A stretch of 64,000 bases of DNA from Prosthecomicrobium pneumaticum. Its GTDB lineage: Bacteria > Pseudomonadota > Alphaproteobacteria > Rhizobiales > Kaistiaceae. Location of the stretch: NCBI RefSeq assembly GCF_014199915.1, contig NZ_JACHOO010000004.1, forward strand, positions 290,024 through 354,023, in the 5' to 3' direction. The notes below the pieces were generated by a model, which was not told the origin of the DNA, did not search any database, and saw nothing but the letters and a program-made list of their open reading frames with translations. Of this stretch, positions 25,505 through 34,635 are shown piece by piece. The translations under genes and the position numbers were made by a program. Numbering within the stretch: position 1 is the first letter of the stretch; each line of letters opens with the position of its first letter.

Positions 25505-26635
25505 ATGACCGCGGTGCGCGGGTTGCTGCAGCCCTGGCTGATCCTGCCGCTCATGATCCTCGCCGTCGTGCTGCCGCTCGATGCGGCCGATCCGGCGAGC
25601 CTGTTGCCGCGGCAGGGGCCGTTCGCCTGGACCGCGCTCGTCGCGCTCGGGGCGGCGGCGGTCGCCGCGGCGAAGGCCCATGAAGGGCCGAGCGCGGGGC
25701 TGCTGGTGCTCGCCTTCGGAACGGTGGTCGGTGCCCTTTTCGCGCTCGACCGTCTGCCCGCGATCGCCGGCCATCCGGGGCCCGGCTATCTCGCCTTCGC
25801 CGCCGCGACCTGGCTCGCCGCCTGGGCGCTCGTCTCGGAACTCTCGGCGATGCCGACCCGCGCGCCGGCCGCCGCCTTCCTGATGCGGCTCCTCGTCCCC
25901 GCGCTGTTCGGCCTCACCCTCCTCGTCGCCTGGGAGATCCTGATCGTCGCCTTCGCCGTGCCCGCCGTGCTCCTGCCGCCGCCCTCGGCGATCGGGGCGC
26001 GGATCGCCGTCTCGATCCCGACGCTCGCCGCGGATTTCCGCCAGACCTTCCTGAAGGCGGTGGTCGCCGGCTATGCGATCGGCTGCGGTGCGGGCTTCCT
26101 CGTCGCCATCCTCGTCGACCGCGTGCCCTTCCTCGCCCGCGGCCTGCTGCCGGTCGGCAATCTCGTCTCGGCGCTGCCGATCGTCGGCATCGCGCCGATC
26201 CTCGTGATGTGGTTCGGCTTCGACTGGCAGTCCAAGGCCGCGGTCGTCGTGGTGATGACCTTCTTCCCGATGCTCGTGAACACCGTCGCCGGCCTCGCCG
26301 CGGCCGATCCGATGAGCCGCGACCTGATGCGCACCTATGCGGCCGGCTACTGGACGTCGCTCCTCAAGCTGCGGCTGCCGGTGGCGATGCCCTTCATCTT
26401 CAACGCACTCAAGATCAATTCGACGCTCGCCCTGATCGGCGCCATCGTCGCCGAATTTTTCGGCACGCCGATCGTCGGCATGGGCTTCCGCATCTCCACC
26501 GAAGTCGGGCGCATGAACATCGACATGGTGTGGGCGGAAATCGCGGTGGCGGCACTCGCCGGCTCCGCATTCTACGGCGCCGTCGCGCTCGTCGAGCGCG
26601 TGGCGACGTTCTGGCACCCGTCGTTTCGCAGGTGA
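25505..26635 (+). CDS. ABC transporter permease, second copy, with extended N-terminal membrane part
   Basis: 376-residue permease with about nine hydrophobic segments: three or four N-terminal helices (about 5-130) absent from ordinary members of the family, then the six-helix permease core from about residue 135. The coupling loop is SRDLMRTYAAGYWTSLLKLRLPVAMPFIFNALK. Start ATG 25505 has GGGGAGGG upstream; the ribosome site lies just after the repeat block. It pairs with the first permease to form a heterodimeric channel. The binding-protein gene follows after 35 bp. Confidence 0.9.
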   Translation: MTAVRGLLQPWLILPLMILAVVLPLDAADPASLLPRQGPFAWTALVALGAAAVAAAKAHEGPSAGLLVLAFGTVVGALFALDRLPAIAGHPGPGYLAFAAATWLAAWALVSELSAMPTRAPAAAFLMRLLVPALFGLTLLVAWEILIVAFAVPAVLLPPPSAIGARIAVSIPTLAADFRQTFLKAVVAGYAIGCGAGFLVAILVDRVPFLARGLLPVGNLVSALPIVGIAPILVMWFGFDWQSKAAVVVVMTFFPMLVNTVAGLAAADPMSRDLMRTYAAGYWTSLLKLRLPVAMPFIFNALKINSTLALIGAIVAEFFGTPIVGMGFRISTEVGRMNIDMVWAEIAVAALAGSAFYGAVALVERVATFWHPSFRR

Positions 26636-26670
26636 GAAGGCGGCTGTCCTTACCGAAACCGGAGGGGTTG

Positions 26671-27669
26671 ATGAAGAAGGTTCTGTTGGGTGCGCTCGCG
26701 CTGGCCGCGGGCCTGATGACCGGCGTGTCGGCGCAGGCCGCGGACGCGCTGACGCTGCAGCTGAAATGGGTGACGCAGGCGCAGTTCGCCGGCTATTACG
26801 TCGCCAAGGACAAGGGCTTCTACGAGGAGGAAGGCCTCGACGTCACGATCAAGCCGGGCGGCCCCGACATCGCCCCCGAGCAGGTCATCGCCGGCGGCGG
26901 CGCCGACGTGATCACCACCTGGATGCCCGCCGCGCTCGCCAGCCGCGAGAAGGGCGTGCCGCTCGTCAACATCGCGCAGCCGTTCAAGACATCCGGCCTG
27001 ATGCTGACCTGCCGCAAGGAGACCGGCATCGCCTCGCCGGCCGACTTCAAGGGCAAGACGCTCGGCGTCTGGTTCTTCGGCAACGAATATCCCTTCCTCG
27101 CCTGGATGGCGAAGCTCGGGCTCCCCACCACCGGCGGCGCCGACGGCGTCACCGTCGTCAAGCAGGGCTTCAACGTCGACCCGCTGCTGCAGAAGCAGGC
27201 CGACTGCATCTCGACGATGACCTACAACGAATACTGGCAGGTGATCGACGGCGGCATTCCGGAGAGCGAGCTGGTCGTCTTCAAATATGAGGACCAGGGC
27301 GTCGCGACCCTCGAGGACGGGCTCTATGTGCTCGAGGACAAGCTCGCCGACCCGGCCTTCGTCGACAAGCTGGCACGCTTCGTGAAAGCCTCGATGAAGG
27401 GCTGGGCCTATGCCCGCGAACACACCGAGGAAGCCGCGAAGATCGTGCTCGACAATGACGAGACCGGTGCGCAGACGGAGAAGCACCAGCTGCGCATGAT
27501 GGGCGAGATCAACAAGCTGACCGAGGGCTCGACCGGCAAGCTCGACGAGGCGGATTACAAGCGCACCGTCGCGACGCTGCTGTCGGCCGGCGGCGAGGAC
27601 CCGGTGATCACCAAGGAGCCGCAAGGCGCCTGGACCCACGCCGTGACCGACAAGGCCGGCATCGAGTGA
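26671..27669 (+). CDS. ABC transporter substrate-binding protein, NMT1/ThiY-like
   Basis: Periplasmic binding protein, 332 residues, with a Sec signal peptide (MKKVLLGALALAAGLMTGVSAQA, cleaved after AQA). The mature start LTLQLKWVTQAQFAGYYVAKDKGFYEEEGLDVTI is the NMT1/ThiY/SsuA-like signature of proteins binding pyrimidines, thiamine precursors, sulfonates or nitrate. Relatives bind hydroxymethylpyrimidine (ThiY) and riboflavin or uracil-like rings, so a pyrimidine ligand fits the neighbouring catabolic genes. Start ATG 26671 has GGAGGGG four bases upstream. It is the last gene of the block; a strong hairpin follows. Confidence 0.93.
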   Translation: MKKVLLGALALAAGLMTGVSAQAADALTLQLKWVTQAQFAGYYVAKDKGFYEEEGLDVTIKPGGPDIAPEQVIAGGGADVITTWMPAALASREKGVPLVNIAQPFKTSGLMLTCRKETGIASPADFKGKTLGVWFFGNEYPFLAWMAKLGLPTTGGADGVTVVKQGFNVDPLLQKQADCISTMTYNEYWQVIDGGIPESELVVFKYEDQGVATLEDGLYVLEDKLADPAFVDKLARFVKASMKGWAYAREHTEEAAKIVLDNDETGAQTEKHQLRMMGEINKLTEGSTGKLDEADYKRTVATLLSAGGEDPVITKEPQGAWTHAVTDKAGIE

Positions 27670-27732
27670 GAGACCGGGCGGCCGCCGAACGGGAACACCC
27701 GCGGCCGCCGCCCTCGATCCAGAGGGGATCGT

Positions 27733-27758
27733 GAACGGGCGCCGCAGGGCGCCCGTTC
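27733..27758 (+). terminator. Hairpin terminator after the ABC binding-protein gene
   Basis: GAACGGGCGCC (27733-27743) and GGCGCCCGTTC (27748-27758) form an 11-bp perfect stem with a GCAG loop, followed by TGCGTTTCG. It lies 63 bp after the stop and probably ends the pyrimidine/transport operon. Confidence 0.7.
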
Positions 27759-27857
27759 TGCGTTTCGGGGGGAGGGACCCGGTGTGACGGATCCTCGCCT
27801 GCGCGAGGATGACGGGTGCGCGACATGGCGGCGGTGCGTCACGTCGCCCGGCGGCAC

Positions 27858-28412
27858 GATTATGGACCCCGGCACGGAGGCCGGGGTGACGGGTGTGCTG
27901 CGGGGCGAGGGCCTCCGGCGGCGACGCATTCACCCCCCACCCCGACCCTCCCCCACAAGGGGGGAGGGAGGCTGTCGCTCCCTCGCCCTTCCGGCCGCTC
28001 CCGCGTCGCGTGCCGACCGTTTTCCGAACAGCCCCCTCCACCCGTCATGCCGGCCTTCGTGCCGGCATCCATAATCGTGACGTACGGGCCGTGAGAAGGG
28101 GCGTCCCCATCCGTCATCCCGGCGAAAGGCGGGACCCATCACGCCGCGCGACGGTCGCCCCGATCGGACCCGGCCCGAGCTCGGCTTGATGGGTCCCGGG
28201 TCTCGGCTATGCCTCGCCCGGGATGACGCGTGGGCGGGCTGGTGGTGTCGCTCGCGCCGCCCGGCGTCCCGATTATGGACCCCGGCACGGAGGCCGGGGT
28301 GACGGGTGTTCGGGGGGGCGAGGGCGGCCGGCGGCGGCGCATTCACCCCCCACCCAGACCCCCCCCCACAAGGGGGGAGGGAGGCTGTCGCTCCCTCGCC
28401 CTGCCGGCCGGC
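27858..28412. repeat. Intergenic repeat region with two copies of a composite element about 140 bp long
   Basis: Copies at about 27858-27997 and 28271-28412 (offset 413) each start with GATTATGGACCCCGG and end with a GC-rich segment including CACAAGGGGGGAGGGAGGC. Between them, 28040-28090 carries the GTCATGCCGGCC...GGCATCCATAATCG element, and 28111-28230 a GTCATCCCGGC...CCCGGGATGACG inverted pair with GGGACCCATCA / TGATGGGTCCC arms. The first element is shared with the 297-bp repeats. The whole 806-bp gap between the transporter and the FAD oxidoreductase gene holds no credible gene. Confidence 0.8.
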
Positions 28413-28475
28413 GGGGGGCGCGCTGACGTCGGAGAGGGCCGGGCGAGCGCGGCGGGAGAGGGCCGGGCGAGGGGT

Positions 28476-29660
28476 CTACACGACGTTCTTTTCGAGCAGC
28501 TTTCGGCCCGCGGCGATGCGGTCATAGCCGAGCTCGGCGAGGTCGAGCGTCTCGTAGCGGCCGGCGACGACCAGTTCGGCGAGGCCGCGGCCGACCGCCG
28601 GGGCCTGCTGCAGGCCGTGGCCGGAGAAGCCGTTGGCGACGAGGAGGCCGGCGAGCGGCAGCGGGCCGACGACCGCATTGTGGTCGAAGAGGTTCATGTC
28701 GTAATGCCCGGCCCAGGCGCGCCCGGGGCGGATCGCCTCGAAAGCCGGGATGCGGGCGGCGAGCACCGGCCAGATCGTCTCCTCGAACAGCGTGTGGTCG
28801 ACCTCGAAATCCTCGGCTGGCGGGCCGTCGAGATCGTCCGGCGCGACGCCGGCGATAAAACCCTCGCCCTCCGGCCGGCAATAGACGCCGGTCGGATCGA
28901 TGAGGAGCGGGAAGCCGGCGAGCCGCTCGCGGCAGGCGAAGGTGAAGACCATGCGCTTCTTCGGCACCACCGGCAGAGGAAGGCCGAGACCCGCCATCAG
29001 CGGGGCGGTGCCCGAGCCGGCGGCGAGGATCACCCTGCCGGCGGCGATGCGGGCCCCGTCGGCGAGGCGGACGCCGGTCGCGCGGCCGCCCTCCCGCTCG
29101 ACCGCCACCACCTCGGCCGAGACGGTCTCGACGCCGAGCGCGCGCGCCTTGCGGCGGAGCGCCTGCATCAGGCCGTAGCCGTCGAACCAGCCTTCGCCCG
29201 AACGGCCCCAGGCGCCGGCGGCGAGCCCCTCGGTCGACAGCCAGGGAAACTGCGCCGGCAGGTCCGGCGCGTCGAAATGCAGGATGTCGGCGCCGAGCGC
29301 GGTCTGCAGCCGATGGTTCTCGGCGAGCTGGGCCGCGCCCGCCGGGGTGGCGAGGAAGAGATAGCCGCCCTCGACGAGGCCGATCGACGGCCGGTCGCCC
29401 TCCACCTCGAGGATCGTGCCGATCGCGCGGAGGAAGGCGATGCCCTCGAGCGAGATGGCGATGTTGACGGCGCTCGAGAACTGCTGGCGGATCGAGCCGG
29501 CCGACAGCGCCGTCGCGGCGAAGCGGAAGGTCGGATCCTTCTCGACGAGCAGCACCCGGCCGGAAAAGCCCGGATGGGCGGCGAGATGATAGGCGGCGGA
29601 CGCGCCGTGCACGGCGCCGCCGACGATGACGACATCGTAGCGCGAACTCGGATCGGTCAT
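28476..29660 (-). CDS. FAD-dependent oxidoreductase, DAO/DadA family
   Basis: 394-residue flavoenzyme of the D-amino-acid/glycine oxidase fold that oxidises an amine or amino acid and passes electrons to oxygen or the quinone pool. The N-terminal FAD motif is YDVVIVGGAVHGASAAYHLA; later come GRVILAAGSGT, a substrate-domain middle part, and the C-terminal GHYDMNLFDHNAVVG...GLLVANGFSGHGLQQAPAVGRGLAEL, typical of the family. The exact substrate is unknown (candidates: sarcosine, glycine, D-alanine, N-methyl amino acids). The start overlaps the Lrp stop by ATGA, so it is translationally coupled to that regulator. Confidence 0.88.
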   Translation of the reverse strand: MTDPSSRYDVVIVGGAVHGASAAYHLAAHPGFSGRVLLVEKDPTFRFAATALSAGSIRQQFSSAVNIAISLEGIAFLRAIGTILEVEGDRPSIGLVEGGYLFLATPAGAAQLAENHRLQTALGADILHFDAPDLPAQFPWLSTEGLAAGAWGRSGEGWFDGYGLMQALRRKARALGVETVSAEVVAVEREGGRATGVRLADGARIAAGRVILAAGSGTAPLMAGLGLPLPVVPKKRMVFTFACRERLAGFPLLIDPTGVYCRPEGEGFIAGVAPDDLDGPPAEDFEVDHTLFEETIWPVLAARIPAFEAIRPGRAWAGHYDMNLFDHNAVVGPLPLAGLLVANGFSGHGLQQAPAVGRGLAELVVAGRYETLDLAELGYDRIAAGRKLLEKNVV

Positions 29661-30118
29661 GGGATGGGCACCAGAGGGCGGTCGATCGCTTCGCGGAGCG
29701 CGAATTTCGATTCGATGCGGGCGACATGGGGGAGGCGGCCGAGCACCGTCGCGTGCAGGCGCTCGAAATCGGAAAGGTCGCGCGCGGCGATCCGCAGCAG
29801 ATAGTCCGAGGCGCCCGACATCAGGAAGCAGGAGAGGATGTTCGGGCATTTGCGCGCCGCCGCCTCGAAGGCGCGCAACGCCTCGTCGTTCTGGCGGTCG
29901 AGCGAGATCTCGACGAAGGCGGTGATGCCGAGGCCGACCGCGGCGCCGTCGACCACCGCCTTGTAGCCCTTGATCACCCCCTCCGCCTCGAGCCGGGCGA
30001 GCCGGCGCGAGCAGGCGGAGGCCGAAAGGCCGACGCGCGGGGCGAGATCGACCGTCGCCACCCGCCCGTCGCGGGCGAGCGCCGACACGATCTTCGCGTC
30101 GAACGGATCGATGTGCAT
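29657..30118 (-). CDS. Lrp/AsnC family transcriptional regulator
   Basis: 153 residues: a helix-turn-helix (about 5-55: [46 protein letters not shown]) and a RAM ligand-binding domain ([31 protein letters not shown]). Its last base triplet overlaps the FAD oxidoreductase start, and it is divergent from alanine dehydrogenase across 131 bp. Lrp regulators in this place (AldR type) usually activate ald in response to alanine, so control of both neighbours is likely. Confidence 0.92.
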   Translation of the reverse strand: MHIDPFDAKIVSALARDGRVATVDLAPRVGLSASACSRRLARLEAEGVIKGYKAVVDGAAVGLGITAFVEISLDRQNDEALRAFEAAARKCPNILSCFLMSGASDYLLRIAARDLSDFERLHATVLGRLPHVARIESKFALREAIDRPLVPIP

Positions 30119-30249
30119 GGATCGTCGAAGGAGTGGCTGGAGGGCGGCGAATTCATGCGCAGCCTAGCATTCCAGCGCGCGAAATCGCAAGGAAACGCCG
30201 CTGCGGCGGGCTTAATCTTTCGGCCTATAAGAAACCCGGGGGATCGATC

Positions 30250-31365
<1,116 letters not shown>

Positions 31366-31370
31366 TCGCC

Positions 31371-31790
31371 TCACCCCGCCCGGGCGCGGCGGTCGGGGCG
31401 GCGGGGCTTCGCGGCGAGGTCGGCGAGGATGGGGCAGTCGGGGCCCGCATCGCCCGGGCAGGCGGCGGCCATCGTCGCGAGCGTGTCCTTCAAGGCGACC
31501 AGTTCGGCGATCGCCGCGTCGAGCCCGGCGAGCCGGCTCTTGGCGATCGCCTTGACGCCGGCGCTCGCGCGGTGCGGGTCGTCCTGCAGGGCGAGCAGAT
31601 GCCGGCAATCGGCGATCGAGAAACCGAACCGGCGGGCGCGCTGCAGGAAGACCAGCCGCTCGACATCCGCCGTGCCGTAGTCGCGATAGCCGTTCGCCGC
31701 CCGGCTCGGCGCGATCAGGCCGATCTCCTCATAATAGCGGATCGTCTTCGCCGGCAGGCCGGACCGTTCCGCCGCGCGTCCGATGTTCAT
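31371..31790 (-). CDS. cueR: Cu(I)-responsive MerR-family regulator CueR
   Basis: 139-residue copper sensor and activator. The MerR helix-turn-helix (NIGRAAERSGLPAKTIRYYEEIGLI) is followed by the dimerisation helix and the metal loop ACPGDAGPDCPILADL, with Cys111 and Cys119 spaced as in E. coli CueR (C112/C120). GGAGGAG precedes the ATG. No copper ATPase or copper-chaperone gene is visible nearby in this window. Its usual target must lie elsewhere. Confidence 0.92.
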   Translation of the reverse strand: MNIGRAAERSGLPAKTIRYYEEIGLIAPSRAANGYRDYGTADVERLVFLQRARRFGFSIADCRHLLALQDDPHRASAGVKAIAKSRLAGLDAAIAELVALKDTLATMAAACPGDAGPDCPILADLAAKPRRPDRRARAG

Positions 31791-32041
31791 GGGCTCCTCC
31801 CGGCACACAGCTGTCCTGGGCTCGCAGGCGTTCGCGCCATGAACGCGCCCGCCGCGTCCTTCGTTGCCGGACCATCGGGCGCCAGCGCCTTTCGGCCGAT
31901 GGCCGGTCTCGTCCCCTGCGGTCGCGCGACGTCCTTTCGGGCCGTGTCCGGCCCCGGCGGGCCGGGTCGCGTCGGGTCCGGTGTCGTCATGACCGGTCGC
32001 GCGATGTTCCGCCGGGGCTTGCACGTTTCGAGAATCGTCAT
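31787..32041 (-). CDS. Possible small protein upstream of cueR
   Basis: An 84-residue open frame whose stop overlaps the cueR start as ATGA, with GGGAG eight bases before its ATG. The product is rich in proline, arginine and alanine and has only two cysteines (ETCKPRR near the N-terminus and QLCAG near the end). I do not recognise it. Coupling to cueR and a ribosome site argue for translation; biased composition and lack of any known domain argue against. Apart from this, the 414 bp between cueR and the next gene holds nothing I can identify. Confidence 0.25.
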   Translation of the reverse strand: MTILETCKPRRNIARPVMTTPDPTRPGPPGPDTARKDVARPQGTRPAIGRKALAPDGPATKDAAGAFMARTPASPGQLCAGRSP

Positions 32042-32204
32042 GGAGGGCGTCTCCCGGGCGGCGACGGGCCGCGGCCCGCCGGATCGGGGAGGACGCCGCG
32101 CGCCTGCGCCCGCTCCTCTCCGATATGGGTCCGCCGCGGGTCCCGTCAATCGGCGGCGCCGCATGCGGCGCGGCCGGGCCGGCGCCTTGCCGAGGCCGGG
32201 GCTC

Positions 32205-33518
32205 CTAAAGCGGTGTCTCCGTCGGCCCGCTCGTCTCGGCCGGCGGGCTCACCGGATCGTCTTCGGGCGTCTTGCCGATGATCTCGATCCGCACACCGCG
32301 CACGTCGATCGCCGTGCCGTCCCCCGGCACGCCGGGCTCGATGAGGAGCAGGTCGTTCTCCGGCCCCGCGCCGCGGTCGGGCGGAACCGCCCAGGTCGCC
32401 GAGAAGGTCTGCCACTCGGCGTCGGGCCGGCCGATGATCCACGGGCCGACCGTGCGGCCATTCTGATAGGTGAAGCGGAACGAGCCGGACGGCCGGTCCG
32501 GCGAGCCTCGGGCGACGACGATCAGCCGGATGGTCTGGCCGGCCAGACGCTCGAAGGCACCGCGCCCGACATTGAGCCGCGTGCCGGTCGAACTGGTCGA
32601 GGTCGAGATGCGGACGAAGCCCTGGTCAGGCCCGCCGTCGAAACGCACCGGATTGGCGGGGGCCGACTGGAAGACGGTCGGATCGCGGCCGTCGAACAGC
32701 ACGATCGTGCCCTCCGGCGCGTCGCCGGCCGGGGCATCGACCGCCGCGACGGAGACCTGCGTCGCGCCGTCGTCGACGAGTTCCTGCACCGTCGGCTTCG
32801 CCGGCGCCACGACCTTCTCCTCCGGCAGGGCGGGCAGGGCGTTCGGGTCGGCGAGCTGGGGGGCGCCCGCCTGCTCGATGAGAGACGAGACGAACCAGAC
32901 GCACCAGACGAGGCCGAGGATCACCAGCGTCGCGCCGACGCCGGCGAGGAGGGTGGAGGGCGACCGCGCCGCGACATCGCCGCCGAACCGGGCGAGGAAA
33001 CCGCTCCCCCACCCCACGCCTCCGTCCCGCTCCGGATGCGCCGCGCCGCGCGGCCCGGCCTCGCCGTCCCCGTCCTTCTCCTCCTCATCATCCGCCTCTT
33101 CCGGCTCCATCCGGCCCCAGGCGACTTCGGTCTCCGTCGCAAAGCGGTCGCGCCCTTCGTCCGCGCGCCAGGCCGTCCCGGCTTCGAAGGGGGCGGGGTC
33201 GTCGTGCCAGGCGGCGGGTAAGCCGCCGTCGTCTCCCGGCCGCGCGCCGGCCGGAGCGGGTGCGGCCGTCTCGGCCTCCTGCTCGGCGAACGCCGGTTCG
33301 AGCCCGCCGGACGCGATCTCGATCTCGATCCGGTCGACGGCCGAATCGAAATCGCCCAGCCGGGCGTCGATTTCGTCGCGCGTCAGCGGCGGATCGTAGG
33401 ACCACAGGAGACGCACCATCGCCTCGCGCGCGCTCGCGAAGGCGCGCGCGCGCGAGGCCGGATCGTCGGCCGGGAGGTGCGCCATGGAACGGCGAAGGAC
33501 GGCATAGAACTGCGTCAT
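32205..33518 (-). CDS. Hypothetical single-pass membrane protein
   Basis: 437 residues, not recognised. A helical N-terminal domain (about 1-75) is followed by a long acidic, disordered linker (about 80-165, with EEADDEEEKDGDGE), one membrane helix (about 189-213, TLLAGVGATLVILGLVWCVWFV) and a C-terminal extracytoplasmic domain from about 260 onward. That domain has beta-rich strands (TIVLFDGRD, VRISTS, FRFTYQNGRTVGPWIIG, DLLLIEPGVPGDGTAIDVRGVRIEIIG) resembling a carbohydrate-binding jelly roll. The N-terminus inside, C-terminus outside topology is inferred. It lies between cueR and ppk2 without an obvious operon partner. Confidence 0.7.
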   Translation of the reverse strand: MTQFYAVLRRSMAHLPADDPASRARAFASAREAMVRLLWSYDPPLTRDEIDARLGDFDSAVDRIEIEIASGGLEPAFAEQEAETAAPAPAGARPGDDGGLPAAWHDDPAPFEAGTAWRADEGRDRFATETEVAWGRMEPEEADDEEEKDGDGEAGPRGAAHPERDGGVGWGSGFLARFGGDVAARSPSTLLAGVGATLVILGLVWCVWFVSSLIEQAGAPQLADPNALPALPEEKVVAPAKPTVQELVDDGATQVSVAAVDAPAGDAPEGTIVLFDGRDPTVFQSAPANPVRFDGGPDQGFVRISTSTSSTGTRLNVGRGAFERLAGQTIRLIVVARGSPDRPSGSFRFTYQNGRTVGPWIIGRPDAEWQTFSATWAVPPDRGAGPENDLLLIEPGVPGDGTAIDVRGVRIEIIGKTPEDDPVSPPAETSGPTETPL

Positions 33519-33576
33519 GAGCTACCGCAGTGGCGCCCGCTGGTTAAGGTCACGTTAGCTTCCTTTGCTCCCGGCC

Positions 33577-34500
33577 TCACCCGAGCAGGGACCGCCCGCC
33601 GATGATGCGGGGGTCCGCGGTGCCGATCACTTTCTTCTCGCGTCCCGCATAGGCGACGCCCGCGAGCACATGGCGGATGATTTCCAGCCGCGCGCGCTTC
33701 TTATCGTTCGAACGCACGATCGTCCACGGGGAGTCGCGCGTGTCGGTGGCGTCGAGCATCCGGTCGCGCGCCTCCGTGTAATCGTCATAATGCTCCAGCG
33801 CTGCATAATCGATCGGCGAAAGCTTCCAGATCTTGAGCGGGTCGTGACGCCGCTCGTGGAATTGCTTCATCTGCATCTCGCGGCCGATCTCGAGCCAGAA
33901 CTTGAACAGCACGATGCCGTCGTCGATCAGCATTTCCTCGAGCTTCGGCGCCTCGCGGAGAAAGCAGCGATAAGCGTCGTCGTCGCAGAAGCCCATCACC
34001 TTCTCGACGCCGGCCCGGTTGTACCAGGAGCGATCGAACAGAACCATTTCGCCGGCGGTCGGCAGGTGGGCGATGTAGCGCTGGAAATACCACTGGCCGG
34101 CCTCGGTCGGGGTCGGCTTCGGCAGGGCGACGGTGCGGGCGCTGCGCGGATTGAGATTCTGGCGCATCGCGAAGATCGCGCCGCCCTTGCCGGCCGCGTC
34201 CCGCCCCTCGAACAGCAGGACGAGCCGCCGGCCCTCGGCGATGATCGTCTGCTGCAGCTTGACGAGCTCGATCTGCAACTGGCGCAGCGCGGCGAGATAG
34301 GGCTCGAGGCCGAGCTTGTCGGTGTAGGGATAGCCGCCCGAGGCGAATGCCCGCTCGGCGACGAAGGCGGGCAGCACCGGATCGTCGAGATCGAAGGCGC
34401 CGTGTTTCGTGTCGATCGCCGGCGCGTCCTCGGCGGGGGCGATTTCGGCCGGCAGGGTCTCGCCCGGCTTCTTCTTTTTCTTCTTGTCGTTTCGTGCCAT
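33577..34500 (-). CDS. ppk2: Polyphosphate kinase 2 (PPK2 family)
   Basis: Phosphorylates nucleoside diphosphates (GDP or ADP) using polyphosphate. 307 residues, class I length. Walker A GRDAAGKGG, DRSWYNRAGVEKVMGF (Walker B region) and the lid segment with RHDPLKIWKLSPID are all present; the C-terminus holds VRSNDKKRARLEIIRHVL. The N-terminus has a lysine run (DKKKKKKPGE). Start ATG 34500 gives the normal start; GGAGCC lies ten bases upstream. It is divergent from phoR, linking polyphosphate use with the phosphate-starvation regulon. Confidence 0.94.
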   Translation of the reverse strand: MARNDKKKKKKPGETLPAEIAPAEDAPAIDTKHGAFDLDDPVLPAFVAERAFASGGYPYTDKLGLEPYLAALRQLQIELVKLQQTIIAEGRRLVLLFEGRDAAGKGGAIFAMRQNLNPRSARTVALPKPTPTEAGQWYFQRYIAHLPTAGEMVLFDRSWYNRAGVEKVMGFCDDDAYRCFLREAPKLEEMLIDDGIVLFKFWLEIGREMQMKQFHERRHDPLKIWKLSPIDYAALEHYDDYTEARDRMLDATDTRDSPWTIVRSNDKKRARLEIIRHVLAGVAYAGREKKVIGTADPRIIGGRSLLG

Positions 34501-34521
34501 GGCCGGGGGGGCTCCAGGGAC

Positions 34522-34539
34522 CTGTCGTGCGGGCGTCAT
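34522..34539 (+). promoter_or_regulatory. Weak Pho-box-like direct repeat before phoR
   Basis: CTGTCGT and GCGTCAT, 11 bp apart, match the CTGTCAT half-site at 6/7 and 5/7. It is about 97 bp before the phoR start and also upstream of the divergent ppk2. Much weaker than the box before pstS. Confidence 0.3.
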
Positions 34540-34635
34540 GATGATCGGCCCCAGTGACAGGTCATGCGATCATGACGCCGATTCGGACGTCAACAAGGCA
34601 GGACGGCGAACCGGTCGAAGAAAGGGTCGGACGGG

